This document shows positions 27,210 to 36,086 of a stretch of 64,000 bases of DNA, piece by piece. Within the stretch, counting starts at the first letter, position 1; each line of letters starts with the position of its first letter. The translations under genes and the position numbers were made by a program. The notes beneath the pieces were generated by a model. That model worked only from the letters and a program-made list of their open reading frames with translations. It did not search any database and was not told where the DNA came from. This stretch comes from Bradyrhizobium sp. 132 (GTDB taxonomy: Bacteria > Pseudomonadota > Alphaproteobacteria > Rhizobiales > Xanthobacteraceae), in the NCBI RefSeq assembly GCF_023074185.1, contig NZ_JADPKY010000139.1, forward strand, positions 1 through 64,000, in the 5' to 3' direction.

Positions 27210-27261
27210 GCCTTTGCTGCTTCTCTCCTCGCGCAAGCTTGCAGCGAAGCGAGTTGCACAA

Positions 27262-28206
27262 TCACTGCTGGCCGTGATCGGTCGATGCTGCGCCGACGGT
27301 CGGAGCTGTGCCTGCTGCGGTGTTGCCGAAGATGCGGTTGTTGCCGAACGACGCCGTCGCGCCGGTAATCGCGGTTCCGTTGAACGAGACGTTCAGGTTC
27401 GAGATCGTCATGGATGGTTCCGCCGTTCTGAAGGCCGGTCACGTTCCCGGTCACGTCGTTTCGTCCACTCCGACCACGCCGCCCGCATCCGCCTCGACGC
27501 CGGCGGACGTATTGCCGGACATGACGGAGCGGCTGATGCTGACGCGATTGCCGTTTCCAACCGCGACGCCGAACCCATTGTTGATCGAGTGGGTGTTCTC
27601 GACCGAGGCGGTGTTGGTGGACGCGCCAGCAACGCCAGCCCCCGTGCCGCTGTTATTCCTGATCACGGAGTTGCGGACGAACAGCTTCCCAGCGGTGCTT
27701 CGCGTGTCCGAGCTTCCCTGCAGCGTGAAGTCGCTGATGATCGTGTCCTCCACCATCACCGCGGCGGCTTGCAAGATGTTGATTCGGCGCAGACCCGTGC
27801 GTGTGCCGATCGTCCCCGAAGCGCCGGTGCCGTTGATGGTCAGGCCGCGCAGCCGGACGGTGCGGAGCGGATCGTTGGCGTTCACGGCGATGTTGATGAT
27901 GATGCCGTTGGTGCCGCTCGCTAGGATGGAGCCGAATCCGCCGGTGCAGTCGATCGTGATGGATTTGGTAATGGTCACGGTACCGAAGCCGCCCCCGTCA
28001 AGACAATCGATTTCGCCATTGATGAACGTCTTGGAGATCGCGCCCGCGAACGTCTTGCAAGGTGCCGTGCGGCTGCACGGGTTGACGTCGTCGCCAACGC
28101 CCGACACCCAGGTGCGTGTGGCCTGCGCATGCGTGGGCATCGAGAGGACAAAGAATGCAAGCGCCGTTCCCGCAACGGCCGTCAATTTGGTGCCAATGGA
28201 CCTCAA
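27262..28206 (-). pseudogene. Secreted right-handed beta-helix protein, frameshifted near the C-terminus (copy 1)
   Basis: The frame from ATG 28206 gives a clean signal peptide (LTAVAGTALAFFVLSMPTHA) and a mature part starting TRTWVSGVGDDVNPCSRTAP. Repeated short strands follow (GLTINGTGASG, IRNNSGTGAGV, SRSVMSGNTSAGV), typical of parallel beta-helices. It stops at 27451. For about 13 codons the homologous sequence (TGNVTGLQNGGT) lies in another frame. From about 27411 the original frame is good again (TISNLNVSFNGTAITG, FGNNRIFGNTAAGTAP) to a TGA at 27262. Thus a one-base loss near 27456 and a one-base gain near 27413 compensate each other except for the stop between them. Without them it would be about 314 residues, collinear with the copy at 30556. 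Function unknown; probably exported or surface-exposed. Confidence 0.8.
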
Positions 28207-28649
28207 TTCCCGGTTGAGGTTGAAAAGGGATATGCGAACGCGTCAGGTTCGAACGGGTCAGCGCAGGTCTTGACCGGCAGACCGCAGGCGATCCCGGCCA
28301 CGAGCGGGCCGTAGGGCATTCAGAGTGCCTTATCGAGAGCCTTGGGGTTTAGGCGCAAATAAATCGAATTGGGTTCTGGTCCCGCGTCAGCTCGACGCAA
28401 CATAGTATAACATTTCGTTGCAACCCCAGGACGCGCGACGGAAGGCGCTTCGGCGGCATCGGATCTGGGAGTTGGCCTTCCACCTGCCAAACCTCGTAGA
28501 TTTGGCAATCGGGGACCAAGGGGATGACGACCTCGTGGACAACGCCTCGAGTTCCATCGGGGCGTGCATCAGCCCCTTGGCCTGCGGGACGGCCGCCCGG
28601 CGCAACGGCTCACCCGGCAGATCATTCCCGTCAGCGTCACGCAGCCGAA
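28207..28649. other. Intergenic region upstream of beta-helix gene 1
   Basis: No gene is visible. The part from about 28320 to 28430 is clearly richer in A and T than its surroundings and should hold the promoter of the beta-helix gene on the minus strand. I see no convincing pair of -35/-10 boxes with correct spacing, nor a tRNA or riboswitch fold. Confidence 0.4.
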
Positions 28650-29564
28650 CTATACCGCCCGTCCAACCACGACGCGACTGCCGCCGACCGGCCAGCGCAG
28701 GCCCGCAAGTGTCATGGTCACCTCGGCACGCAGGATCGCAGAGAAAATACCGTTGACGCGCGGGTCGAGCGTGAATTCGCGTTCGACCTCCTCGGTGCCG
28801 GGCTTGCCGCGGCTCATTAGCCGACTTGCGACCATCACCGGCAGCAGCAGTGACGTATACGAGCTGGAGAACAGCACCTCATAGCCATTGCGACGCATCT
28901 TCTCTTCGAGTTCGCCGCGGCGGTAGCGCCGTTCGTGATAGGCAATCTCGTCAGCGCGGCTCCACAGCCAGGGATGCTGGGGCACGGCGACGATGATGCC
29001 GCCGCCGTCCACCGTTGCCGCGCGAATCGCGCGCAGGACGCCCTCGTCGTCGGCAATGTGCTCGATGACATCGAACGCACCGACGAGGTCGAACGCACCG
29101 CGTGCCGGAATATGACGTGCGTCCATCTGCACGAATTCAACCTGCGGCAGGCGCGTGCGGGCAAATGTGAGCCCGGACGGATGCAGCTCCGACCCCACCA
29201 GCCGGCGCCACTGGCGCGATTGCGCGAAGGCACGCAGCACGACGCCGTTGCCGCAGCCGATCTCGAGGAACCGGCACGCCGTAGGAAAGAAGCGTTCGGC
29301 AAGGCCGACCAGCAGTTCGTTGCGCGCGACGAACCAGAAATGCTCGTCTTCGACCTTGGCAAGCGCCTCGAAATTATGCGGGTCCATCCCGCTGATCGTA
29401 TCTGCGAGCTCAGGCGCAAACATCGGGATGCCTTCGCGCTCCGCGACTACGTTCGTACAAGCCGGGCAGCGCCAGCCGACCGGCCAGATCGGCTCGTGAT
29501 CGTTGATTCCCTCTTCGGTGCCGCATGCGGGGCATCGGCGGCGCCCTCGAGCCGGACCGGTCAT
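28650..29564 (-). CDS. Methyltransferase with N-terminal zinc ribbon
   Basis: 304 residues from ATG 29564; a GTG three codons earlier is also possible. An N-terminal zinc ribbon (CPACG ... WRCPACTNVV, two CxxC pairs about 22 residues apart) precedes a class I methyltransferase domain. Motif I is FLEIGCGNGVVLRAFA (about residue 100), with VEFVQMDARHIP and FDLVGAFDVIEHI further on. The C-terminal 80 residues have a hydrophobic stretch (SLLLPVMVASRLM) that may touch the membrane. Such ribbon-methyltransferases occur in polysaccharide and lipid-linked sugar loci. It is divergent from the WbqC-like gene. Confidence 0.82.
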   Translation of the reverse strand: MTGPARGRRRCPACGTEEGINDHEPIWPVGWRCPACTNVVAEREGIPMFAPELADTISGMDPHNFEALAKVEDEHFWFVARNELLVGLAERFFPTACRFLEIGCGNGVVLRAFAQSRQWRRLVGSELHPSGLTFARTRLPQVEFVQMDARHIPARGAFDLVGAFDVIEHIADDEGVLRAIRAATVDGGGIIVAVPQHPWLWSRADEIAYHERRYRRGELEEKMRRNGYEVLFSSSYTSLLLPVMVASRLMSRGKPGTEEVEREFTLDPRVNGIFSAILRAEVTMTLAGLRWPVGGSRVVVGRAV

Positions 29565-29746
29565 GCGAAACACACGGTCGCCGCGGGTTCGGCGCGACCG
29601 ACATTTAGGGGTGAATTCATCGCGGAGTCACTGTAAACACGGCCCTGATGGAGGGCCGGACGAGGGCCCTACCGGCAACCTGTTCGGATCAACCACGCGC
29701 GTCAAGCCCATCGCGGCACGCGGTCTGGTGCCCTGAAGTCAAACCT

Positions 29747-30439
29747 GTGCGAATCTCGATCATCCAGTCCTGCTACATTCCCTGGAAGGGTTTCTTCGAC
29801 CTGATCGGGCAATGCGACGAATACGTAATCTTCGATCGCATGCAATACGTGAAGCGGCACTGGCACAACCGCAACCGGATCAAGACCGCCAATGGCGTCG
29901 AGTGGCTGACCATTCCCGTCGTGACGAAGGGACGGTTCGACCAGCCGATCGACGAGGTCGAGATCGAAAAGCCCTGGGCCGAGAAACATTGGCGAACGCT
30001 GGAGCTCGCCTATCGTCGTGCGCCGTTCTTCGATGTATTCGCGCCTGCGGTCCGCGCCTGGTACGAACGCGCGGACAGGGAGCCCCGCCTGACCGGCGTC
30101 AACGAGCTATTCACGCGCGAGATCGTGGGCCTGCTCGGGCTGAAGACGCGGATCGTCCGGGATACGGCCTATCCCGGAGAGGGCATAAAGACGGCGCGAC
30201 TGCTCTCGATCGCCCGGGCCGCCGGCGCCGATCGCTATCTCAGCGGCCCGTCCGCTCGTGCCTATTTCGACGAAGCGGAGTTTACCTCCGCCGGTATCGC
30301 CACGGAGTGGATGAGCTATCAAGGTTATCCCGACTATCCGCAGCTCCATGCCGGGTTCGAGCATGCCGTCAGCGTGCTCGACCTGATCTTCAACACCGGC
30401 CCCGAGGCGCGGCACTTCGTGCGCAAGCCCGAGGGCTGA
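29747..30439 (+). CDS. WbqC-family protein
   Basis: 230 residues from GTG 29747. The family signature is at the N-terminus: ISIIQSCYIPWKGFFDLIGQ, then YVIFDRMQYVKRHWHNRNRI. Later LSGPSARAYFD and GIATEWMSYQGYPDYPQLH are also family-typical. WbqC proteins are found in O-antigen loci and are thought to take part in adding acyl or amino-acid groups to sugars, without a firm biochemical assignment that I know of. That would fit the acyl/aminoacyl cassette starting at 31901. It is followed by a perfect terminator hairpin. Confidence 0.88.
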   Translation: MRISIIQSCYIPWKGFFDLIGQCDEYVIFDRMQYVKRHWHNRNRIKTANGVEWLTIPVVTKGRFDQPIDEVEIEKPWAEKHWRTLELAYRRAPFFDVFAPAVRAWYERADREPRLTGVNELFTREIVGLLGLKTRIVRDTAYPGEGIKTARLLSIARAAGADRYLSGPSARAYFDEAEFTSAGIATEWMSYQGYPDYPQLHAGFEHAVSVLDLIFNTGPEARHFVRKPEG

Positions 30440-30468
30440 TGCGCCGGCGACTTTCGGGCTCGCAACAC

Positions 30469-30494
30469 AAATCCCGGGACGAGCCCCGGGATTT
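30469..30494. terminator. Perfect bidirectional terminator hairpin
   Basis: AAATCCCGGG (30469-30478) pairs with CCCGGGATTT (30485-30494) across a six-base loop. A's on one side and T's on the other make it a terminator for both strands, between the WbqC gene and beta-helix gene 2. Confidence 0.8.
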
Positions 30495-30555
30495 CGATTG
30501 TTGGGTCGCGCAGCCCCATGACAGAGGCCGTGGATTGCGACGAAGGCGTGCGCGC

Positions 30556-31456
30556 TTACTGCTCGCCGAGATTGCTGGTGGCGCCGCCGGCTGCAGTGGG
30601 CGCCGTACCAAGTGCGGTATTTCCAAGCGTGCGGTTGTTGCCATAGGTAATAGACCCACCGCTGAAGCCGGTGTTGTTGAACGAGACGTCGGAGTTCGAC
30701 AGGCGGATGTTGTTGGTTGACAGCACGCCGTTGGTATTGCCCGTGATCGAGCTGCTGTCGATATTGAGCGCACCGCCGGAATCGGCTTCGACGCCGGTGG
30801 TGTTACCGGACATCACCGAGCGCGTGATCCTGGCGCTGTTACCTGTCGCGGCGGCGATTCCGAACAAGTTGTTGATCAGATGACTGCCTTCGATCACGAC
30901 CCGATTGGGATTCGTCGCGCCAAGGCCGACGCCGGTGGACGCGTTGTGGCTGACGACAGTATTACGGATGAACAGGCTGGTGTTTCCTGCCGTCCGCGCT
31001 TCGCTGATGCCCTGCTGCGCGAACTGGGTCACGATGCAGTTCTCGATCGATACCGCTGCTGCGGCAAATATCTTGATGCCAACCAGCCCCGTGTTGATGC
31101 CCATCACCCGGATGTTGCGCAGAATGACCCGGTCGGCCGTCCCGGCGTTGATGGTGATGCCGTTGGTGCCGGAGACCAGCACCGAGGCGGGAACCTCGCT
31201 GCAATCGATCGTGATCGACTTGGTGATGGTGACGCCGCCGAACCCGCCCGGATCGATGCAGTTGATCTCGCCAGCGGCGGCAGTCTTGGAGATCGCACCG
31301 GCAAAAGTCTTGCATGGCGCCGTGCGGCTGCACGGATTGGCGTCATCCCCCACACCCGACACCCAGGTACGCGTCGCCTGGGCTTGAGCCGGAGCCGAGG
31401 CAAGGAAAGGCACGAATAGGCCGACAGCTAGTGCAATAAAAGGCTAAACGGCGCAT
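30556..31456 (-). pseudogene. Secreted beta-helix protein, frameshift in the signal peptide (copy 2)
   Basis: An excellent start, ATG at 31456 with AAGGAG eight bases upstream, reads MRRLAF and then runs out of register. Removing one T from the TTTT run (AAAA at 31438-31441 on the plus strand) gives MRRLAFIALAVGLFVPFLASAPAQA, a textbook signal peptide that joins the long open frame ending at 30556. As it stands, that frame can begin only at a GTG at 31413, lacking most of the signal. The mature part (TWVSGVGDDANPCSRTAPCK, then many short beta-strand repeats such as SRSVMSGNT) is intact to its natural end GGATSNLGEQ. It is a paralogue of 27262-28206. The frameshift may be decay, a phase-variable run or an assembly error. 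Confidence 0.8.
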
Positions 31457-31900
31457 AATGAAACTCCTTATGGCCAGGATTTCTTCCCGGCCTTCTAAAA
31501 TGAATGCGGTATCCGTCTATCTTGGACCGCCCCCGAGGTCGATCGCGCAGCACTCTCGACGTGGAAATGATCGCAACCGCCTCCCGAGCAATCCCTCCGT
31601 GCATGCCAGAGCGACCGATTACGCCAACAACAAATATCAGAGCAAATGAGCTGAGCTAACAAAATTTCCGCCGGAGAGACGGGACCACCCCCGTAAATAT
31701 GTCCGTGAAATACGACGCCGGTTCAACGCGCGTGCATTTTTGCTTTCAATCTCCCTGAGATTGTGCCGGCTCTCCGCATTTGCGCCTCCCGCCCACTTGC
31801 CGTATGAAAGGCACGACCCGGCGGCCGCCCCATGACGACCGCCTAAGATATTGCAATACCACGGCGTTTTTAGCGATCGCCGGAGGTTCCCCAAGAGACG
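31457..31900. promoter_or_regulatory. Divergent intergenic region between beta-helix 2 and the ACP cassette
   Basis: About 440 bases without a gene, less GC-rich than its surroundings. It must hold the promoters of the beta-helix gene (minus) and of the ACP-led operon (plus). No operator or riboswitch is recognisable; CAAAAATGCACG-type words near 31725-31745 are not diagnostic. Confidence 0.4.
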
Positions 31901-32119
31901 ATGATGCTGGCGACTGAGTTGATCGCAGAAGTGCTCCGAAGTAGCGTTCCAATTCCCGCCGGCGACACGCCTCTCGCGGAACTCGAGGGCTGGGATTCGC
32001 TCAAGGGCGTGCGGCTTGTGCTGCGGCTCGAGGAGATAGTCGGAAGGGAACTTTCCGAGGACGATATCGAGCGCCTTCAGTCGGTCGGCGACGTCGAGCG
32101 GCTATTGAAGGCCGGATGA
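31901..32119 (+). CDS. Acyl carrier protein
   Basis: 72 residues, acidic. The phosphopantetheine serine is Ser33 in LEGWDSLKGVRLVLRLEE; DSL is the standard attachment motif. Helices flank it as in stand-alone ACPs, aryl carriers and DltC. It would carry an acyl or aminoacyl thioester for the enzymes encoded downstream. It is far too dissimilar in context from the housekeeping AcpP (no fabG/fabF beside it). The stop (TGA 32117-32119) abuts the start of the SDR gene. ATG 31901 or the next ATG could be used. Confidence 0.88.
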   Translation: MMLATELIAEVLRSSVPIPAGDTPLAELEGWDSLKGVRLVLRLEEIVGRELSEDDIERLQSVGDVERLLKAG

Positions 32120-32122
32120 GTG

Positions 32123-32857
32123 ATGACTCCGACCGATGATCGCTGGGTAGTCGTCTCAGGCGCCGGCGGCGCGCTTGGGCGTGGGTTGACGGCACATTTC
32201 GCAAGCAAGGGACATCCGGTCCTGGCGCTCGACCGCACCATCGATATCCCGCTGCATCCGCAGACCGTGTCCCGGACGCTCGACCTCACCGATGAAACGC
32301 AGCTTCGGCAGACCCTGGCAGAGGCCATTCCCGCGAATGCGTCGATCGCCCTGCTGATCAACGCCGTCGGCCTGATCTGGAACGAACCCACGCTCAGCTT
32401 CAAGGGCGCGAAACTTGTGACCCATGGTCTAAGCTCGTGGCGAAACGTCATCGAAGCCAATCTGACGGCGCCCTTTGTCGTCGCGGCCCAGGTCGCCGCG
32501 CGCATGGCGCGACGCGGCGGCGGCGCGATCGTGAACTTCTCGTCGATCGCCAGCGAAGGGAACGCGGGCCAGTCCGCCTACAGCGCCGCCAAGGCCGGCA
32601 TCGAGGGATTGACCCGCACCATGGCGATCGAGCTCGGGCCGCTTGGCGTGCGCGTCAATGCGCTGGCGCTCGGCTTCATCGACGTCGCGACCACCCGCGA
32701 TGCAGTCGCCGACGAGCGGCTCCAGGGCTATGTGCAAAAGACACCGGTCGGCCGCCTCGGGCAGCTCGACGATATCGTCAGCGCCATCGAGTTCCTCGCA
32801 GCCAACAGCTTTGCCAACGGCACGGTCGTGAAGCTCGACGGAGGCTTGCGTCTTTGA
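32123..32857 (+). CDS. Short-chain dehydrogenase/reductase (FabG-like)
   Basis: 244 residues. The nucleotide loop is SGAGGALGRGL, the structural motif is LINAVG (a variant of NNAG), and the catalytic residues are Ser in NFSSIAS and Tyr/Lys in YSAAKAG. A C-terminal GTVVKLDGGLRL closes the fold. It resembles 3-oxoacyl-ACP reductase, so a carrier-bound ketoacyl group is a plausible substrate because it stands next to an ACP. A GTG three bases earlier (32120) is an alternative start. The stop overlaps the ATG of the adenylation enzyme (TGATG). Confidence 0.88.
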   Translation: MTPTDDRWVVVSGAGGALGRGLTAHFASKGHPVLALDRTIDIPLHPQTVSRTLDLTDETQLRQTLAEAIPANASIALLINAVGLIWNEPTLSFKGAKLVTHGLSSWRNVIEANLTAPFVVAAQVAARMARRGGGAIVNFSSIASEGNAGQSAYSAAKAGIEGLTRTMAIELGPLGVRVNALALGFIDVATTRDAVADERLQGYVQKTPVGRLGQLDDIVSAIEFLAANSFANGTVVKLDGGLRL

Positions 32858-34386
32858 TGACGGATCTGTGGAGCAGCTTCGCAGGGATCGCCGATGCCGC
32901 GCAGGCCGCGCCGGCGCTGATCCTGCGCGAGACCGTCTGCAGCTTCGGCGAGTTGAAGTCACTGGCCGAGCGCTGCGCCGCGGCGCTCGCCGCACGCGGG
33001 ATCGTCAAGGGCGACGTGGTGGCACTGCAGCTCCCCAAGCGCCGCATCACCTACGCCCTGCTGCTCGGCTGTCTCAGGCTGGGCGCGCCTTACGTGTTCA
33101 TCGATCCAAAGAATCCGGCCGAGCGCAGCCTGCGTATCCTGGCGCAGCTTCGTCCGAAACTGCTGTTCAGCTCGTCCGACACCGCCAATCCCTTTGGTGC
33201 AGCGGTGAAGCTATCGGACGGCGCGGACGAAGGCTGGCTCGGTGACGCGACGCGTCCGCATGCGGCCGACACGCAGCCGATCGCCGGGACCGACCCGGCC
33301 TATGTCATGTTCACGTCAGGCTCGACCGGAGAGCCGAAGGGCGCCGTTATCCCGCATCAGGGCGTGTTGAGCCTGATCGCATGGGCGAAGGACATGCTGC
33401 GGGCCTCGCCGCATGAGCGCTTTACCGGCATTAACCCGCTGCACTTCGACAATTCGGTGTTCGACGTCTATTGCGGCCTCTTCAACGGCGCGGCTCTGGT
33501 GCCGGTCGAGACCTCGGAGGTCAGCAATCCGGCAAGCTGGGTGAAGGTCATCCGCGCAGGGCAAGCGAGCGTGATGTTTGCGGTACCGACGCTGTTTCTG
33601 ATCCTCGACCAGCTCGGCCTGCTGACGCCGCAAGCCTTCCCCGATCTGCGTACCTTCCAGTTCGGCGGCGAGGGCTACCCGATCGGCAAATTGCGCGAGT
33701 TCCAAGCCCGCTTCGCGGGCCGCGCCCGCCTCGTCAACGTCTATGGCCCGACCGAGACGAGCTGCATCTGCTCCAGCATCGAGATCACACCTGACATCCT
33801 GACGGCGCCCGACAGCGAGTTTCCGCCGCTGGGCCCGATGCATCCGGATTTCACATATGTCATTCTCGACGACGAGCAGAAGCCCGTGTCGCCGGGCGAA
33901 GCCGGCGAGCTGTGGATCGGCGGCCCCTGCGTCGGCCTCGGCTACTATGCAAATGCGCAGGAGACCGCGGAGCGGTTTCGCCAGGATCCGCGGCACGATC
34001 GTTACCGGTCGATCTTCTACCGCTCCGGCGACCGCGTCCGCGAAGACGAGAACGCGCGCCTCTGGTTCCAGGGCCGGGTCGACAACCAGGTGAAGATCCG
34101 CGGCCATCGAATCGAGCTCGAGGAGATCGATCTCGCTGTGCAGAGCCTTGTTGGCGTCCGGCGCGCCCTCGCGGTTGTCCTCGACGGCTCCGACGGAACC
34201 GAGATCGCGGTTGCCTACGTTGCCGATCGTGTCATCCCGTCAAAGGAGATCACAGCCCGGTGCCGTGAAATGTTGCCGGCCTATATGTGCCCCGCGACGA
34301 TCGTCCAGCTCGACGAACTGCCGCGCAACGCCAACGGCAAGGTCGACCGCAAGGCGGCGCGCGCGTTCATTAAACAGATGGCTTAA
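32857..34386 (+). CDS. Stand-alone adenylation enzyme (DltA/NRPS A-domain-like)
   Basis: 509 residues of the ANL superfamily in its amino-acid-adenylating style. A3 is MFTSGSTGEPKGAVI (about residues 151-165), A5 is NVYGPTETSCIC, A7 is YRSGDRVRED, A8 is GRVDNQVKIRGHRIELEEID and A10 is NANGKVDRKA with the catalytic Lys. It is the form found in D-alanine-carrier ligase DltA and free-standing NRPS A-domains, so it would load an acid or amino acid onto the adjacent ACP as an AMP-activated thioester. The Stachelhaus pocket (around HFDNSVFDVY) has an Asp that would hold an alpha-amino group, favouring an amino-acid substrate. Specificity cannot be read reliably by eye. Confidence 0.9.
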   Translation: MTDLWSSFAGIADAAQAAPALILRETVCSFGELKSLAERCAAALAARGIVKGDVVALQLPKRRITYALLLGCLRLGAPYVFIDPKNPAERSLRILAQLRPKLLFSSSDTANPFGAAVKLSDGADEGWLGDATRPHAADTQPIAGTDPAYVMFTSGSTGEPKGAVIPHQGVLSLIAWAKDMLRASPHERFTGINPLHFDNSVFDVYCGLFNGAALVPVETSEVSNPASWVKVIRAGQASVMFAVPTLFLILDQLGLLTPQAFPDLRTFQFGGEGYPIGKLREFQARFAGRARLVNVYGPTETSCICSSIEITPDILTAPDSEFPPLGPMHPDFTYVILDDEQKPVSPGEAGELWIGGPCVGLGYYANAQETAERFRQDPRHDRYRSIFYRSGDRVREDENARLWFQGRVDNQVKIRGHRIELEEIDLAVQSLVGVRRALAVVLDGSDGTEIAVAYVADRVIPSKEITARCREMLPAYMCPATIVQLDELPRNANGKVDRKAARAFIKQMA

Positions 34387-34389
34387 GCG

Positions 34390-35313
34390 ATGAAGCTCTC
34401 GATCGTCACCACGCTGTACCGGTCGGCCGCCCATATCGCGGAGTTCCACCGGCGCGCGAGCGAGGCCGCGGCACGCATCACCGACGACTTTGAAATCGTG
34501 ATGGTCGACGACGGCTCGCCGGATAATTCGCTCAAGCTCGCCTGCGCGCTCGCCGAAAGCGACCCGCATCTGCGCGTCGTCGAACTCTCGCGCAATTTCG
34601 GCCACCACAAGGCGCTGATGGCCGGCCTCGACCACGCACGCGGCGAACTGTGCTTCCTGATCGACAGCGACCTCGAGGAAGATCCGGCATTACTCGGCAC
34701 ATTCATCGACAGGATGAAGGCGACCGACTGCGACGTGGTCTACGGCTTCCAGGAGCAACGCAAGGGCGGCGCCTTCGAGAGCGCCGGCGGCCGGGTTGCC
34801 TGGTACTGGATCAACAAACTCTATTCGATCGACATTCCCCTGAACCAGTGCACGGTACGGCTGATGCGGCGCGAATATGTCGACGCCCTGCTGCTACACC
34901 GCGAAAGCAACACCGTGATCGGCGGGCTCTGGGTGATCACCGGATTTCGCCAGGTCGGAGCGTCCATCACGAAGGGGCATCGCAGCGACACGACCTATTC
35001 TGCCCGGTTACGGCTCGGCACGCTCGTCAACGGCATCACTTCCTTCAGCACCGTGCCGCTGAACCTGATGGTCATGTGCGGCATGATCATCGCAATGATC
35101 TCCTTCGCATTCGGCATCTTTGTGATCCTTCAGAAGCTGATCTACAACGCCTCGGCGGGCTGGGCCTCTCTGATGTTCTCGATCTGGTTCATAGGCGGCA
35201 TCATCGTGTTCTGCCTTGGCGTGATCGGCATCTACGTGTCGCGCATCTTCGTCGAGACCAAGAACCGCCCCTACGTCATCGTCCGCAGGGTCCACCAGAG
35301 AGCTCAGCCATGA
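34390..35313 (+). CDS. Glycosyltransferase family 2 with C-terminal membrane anchor
   Basis: 307 residues. The GT2 domain has IVTTLYRS, EIVMVDDGSPDNSL (first Asp motif) and CFLIDSDLEEDP (DxD). QCTVRLMRREYVDALL follows, and two hydrophobic helices (LMVMCGMIIAMISFAFGIFVIL and WFIGGIIVFCLGVIGIYVSRIF) anchor it. This is the DPM1/ArnC/GtrB pattern, so it probably transfers a sugar to undecaprenyl phosphate for delivery to the periplasm. It ends with an ATGA overlap to the TylF-like gene. Confidence 0.9.
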   Translation: MKLSIVTTLYRSAAHIAEFHRRASEAAARITDDFEIVMVDDGSPDNSLKLACALAESDPHLRVVELSRNFGHHKALMAGLDHARGELCFLIDSDLEEDPALLGTFIDRMKATDCDVVYGFQEQRKGGAFESAGGRVAWYWINKLYSIDIPLNQCTVRLMRREYVDALLLHRESNTVIGGLWVITGFRQVGASITKGHRSDTTYSARLRLGTLVNGITSFSTVPLNLMVMCGMIIAMISFAFGIFVILQKLIYNASAGWASLMFSIWFIGGIIVFCLGVIGIYVSRIFVETKNRPYVIVRRVHQRAQP

Positions 35314-36080
35314 CCGAGAAGATCGATCCCGCCCGCGCGGCCTATCAATCCAGAGAGGAGCAGCACTGGTCGGAGCTCAAGAGCATCCTGGATGATGGCG
35401 AGATTTCGCTGCAGGAGACGCTCATCAATTATCCGGCCTTCGTCAGACGGCGGGAAATGACGCGCCTGCTGGCGGACTACGACCTGTTCCGCATGGTGAT
35501 GGACCTGCCCGGCTCCATCGTCGAGCTCGGCGTCTTCCTCGGCGCCGGTCTCTTCACGTGGTCGAAGCTGCTCGAGACGTTCGTCCCGGGTGACCGCTCG
35601 CGCAAGGTGTTCGGCTTCGAAAGCGGCGGCGGCTACCAGGATTTTGCGCCGGAGGACGGCGATCCCAGGCCCTGGATCGAGAGCGTGGTTGGGCGCAAGG
35701 AGGTGCCGGACCGCTACCTCGAGCGCATGGTGAAGCTGACGAACCAGGACAATCTGCTGCCCGGCGTCGAGCGCTGCCGAGTGATTTCCGGCGATATCCT
35801 CCAGACAGTGCCGGCCTTCGCCGCCGGCAACCAGGGCACACGACTGTCGATGATCTTCTTCGACGTCAACCTGTACAAGCCGACGCTGACCGCGTTCCGC
35901 GCGCTCTATCCCCTGCTCGTGCGCGGCGGCGTCGTCGCAATGAACGGGTACGGCACGCCGCCCTGGCTTGGCGAGACAACCGCCTTCGAACACTATTTCA
36001 AGGAGATCGGGCAGCCTCTGCCCCGCGTCCGCAAGCTGTCGTACTCGATCCGGCCCGGCGGCTACTTCATCAAGGAATAG
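35310..36080 (+). CDS. TylF/macrocin O-methyltransferase-like protein
   Basis: 256 residues. The pattern IVELGVFLGAGLFTWSKLLE is SAM motif I in the TylF (MycF) family style. VFGFESGGGYQDF and the acidic MIFFDVNLYKPTLTA (metal and substrate site in this family: Asp in FFDV) follow. Related enzymes methylate deoxysugar hydroxyls with Mg2+. It would decorate the dideoxysugar made by the locus. ATG 35310 overlaps the GT2 stop. Confidence 0.8.
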   Translation: MTEKIDPARAAYQSREEQHWSELKSILDDGEISLQETLINYPAFVRRREMTRLLADYDLFRMVMDLPGSIVELGVFLGAGLFTWSKLLETFVPGDRSRKVFGFESGGGYQDFAPEDGDPRPWIESVVGRKEVPDRYLERMVKLTNQDNLLPGVERCRVISGDILQTVPAFAAGNQGTRLSMIFFDVNLYKPTLTAFRALYPLLVRGGVVAMNGYGTPPWLGETTAFEHYFKEIGQPLPRVRKLSYSIRPGGYFIKE

Positions 36081-36086
36081 GCCGCG

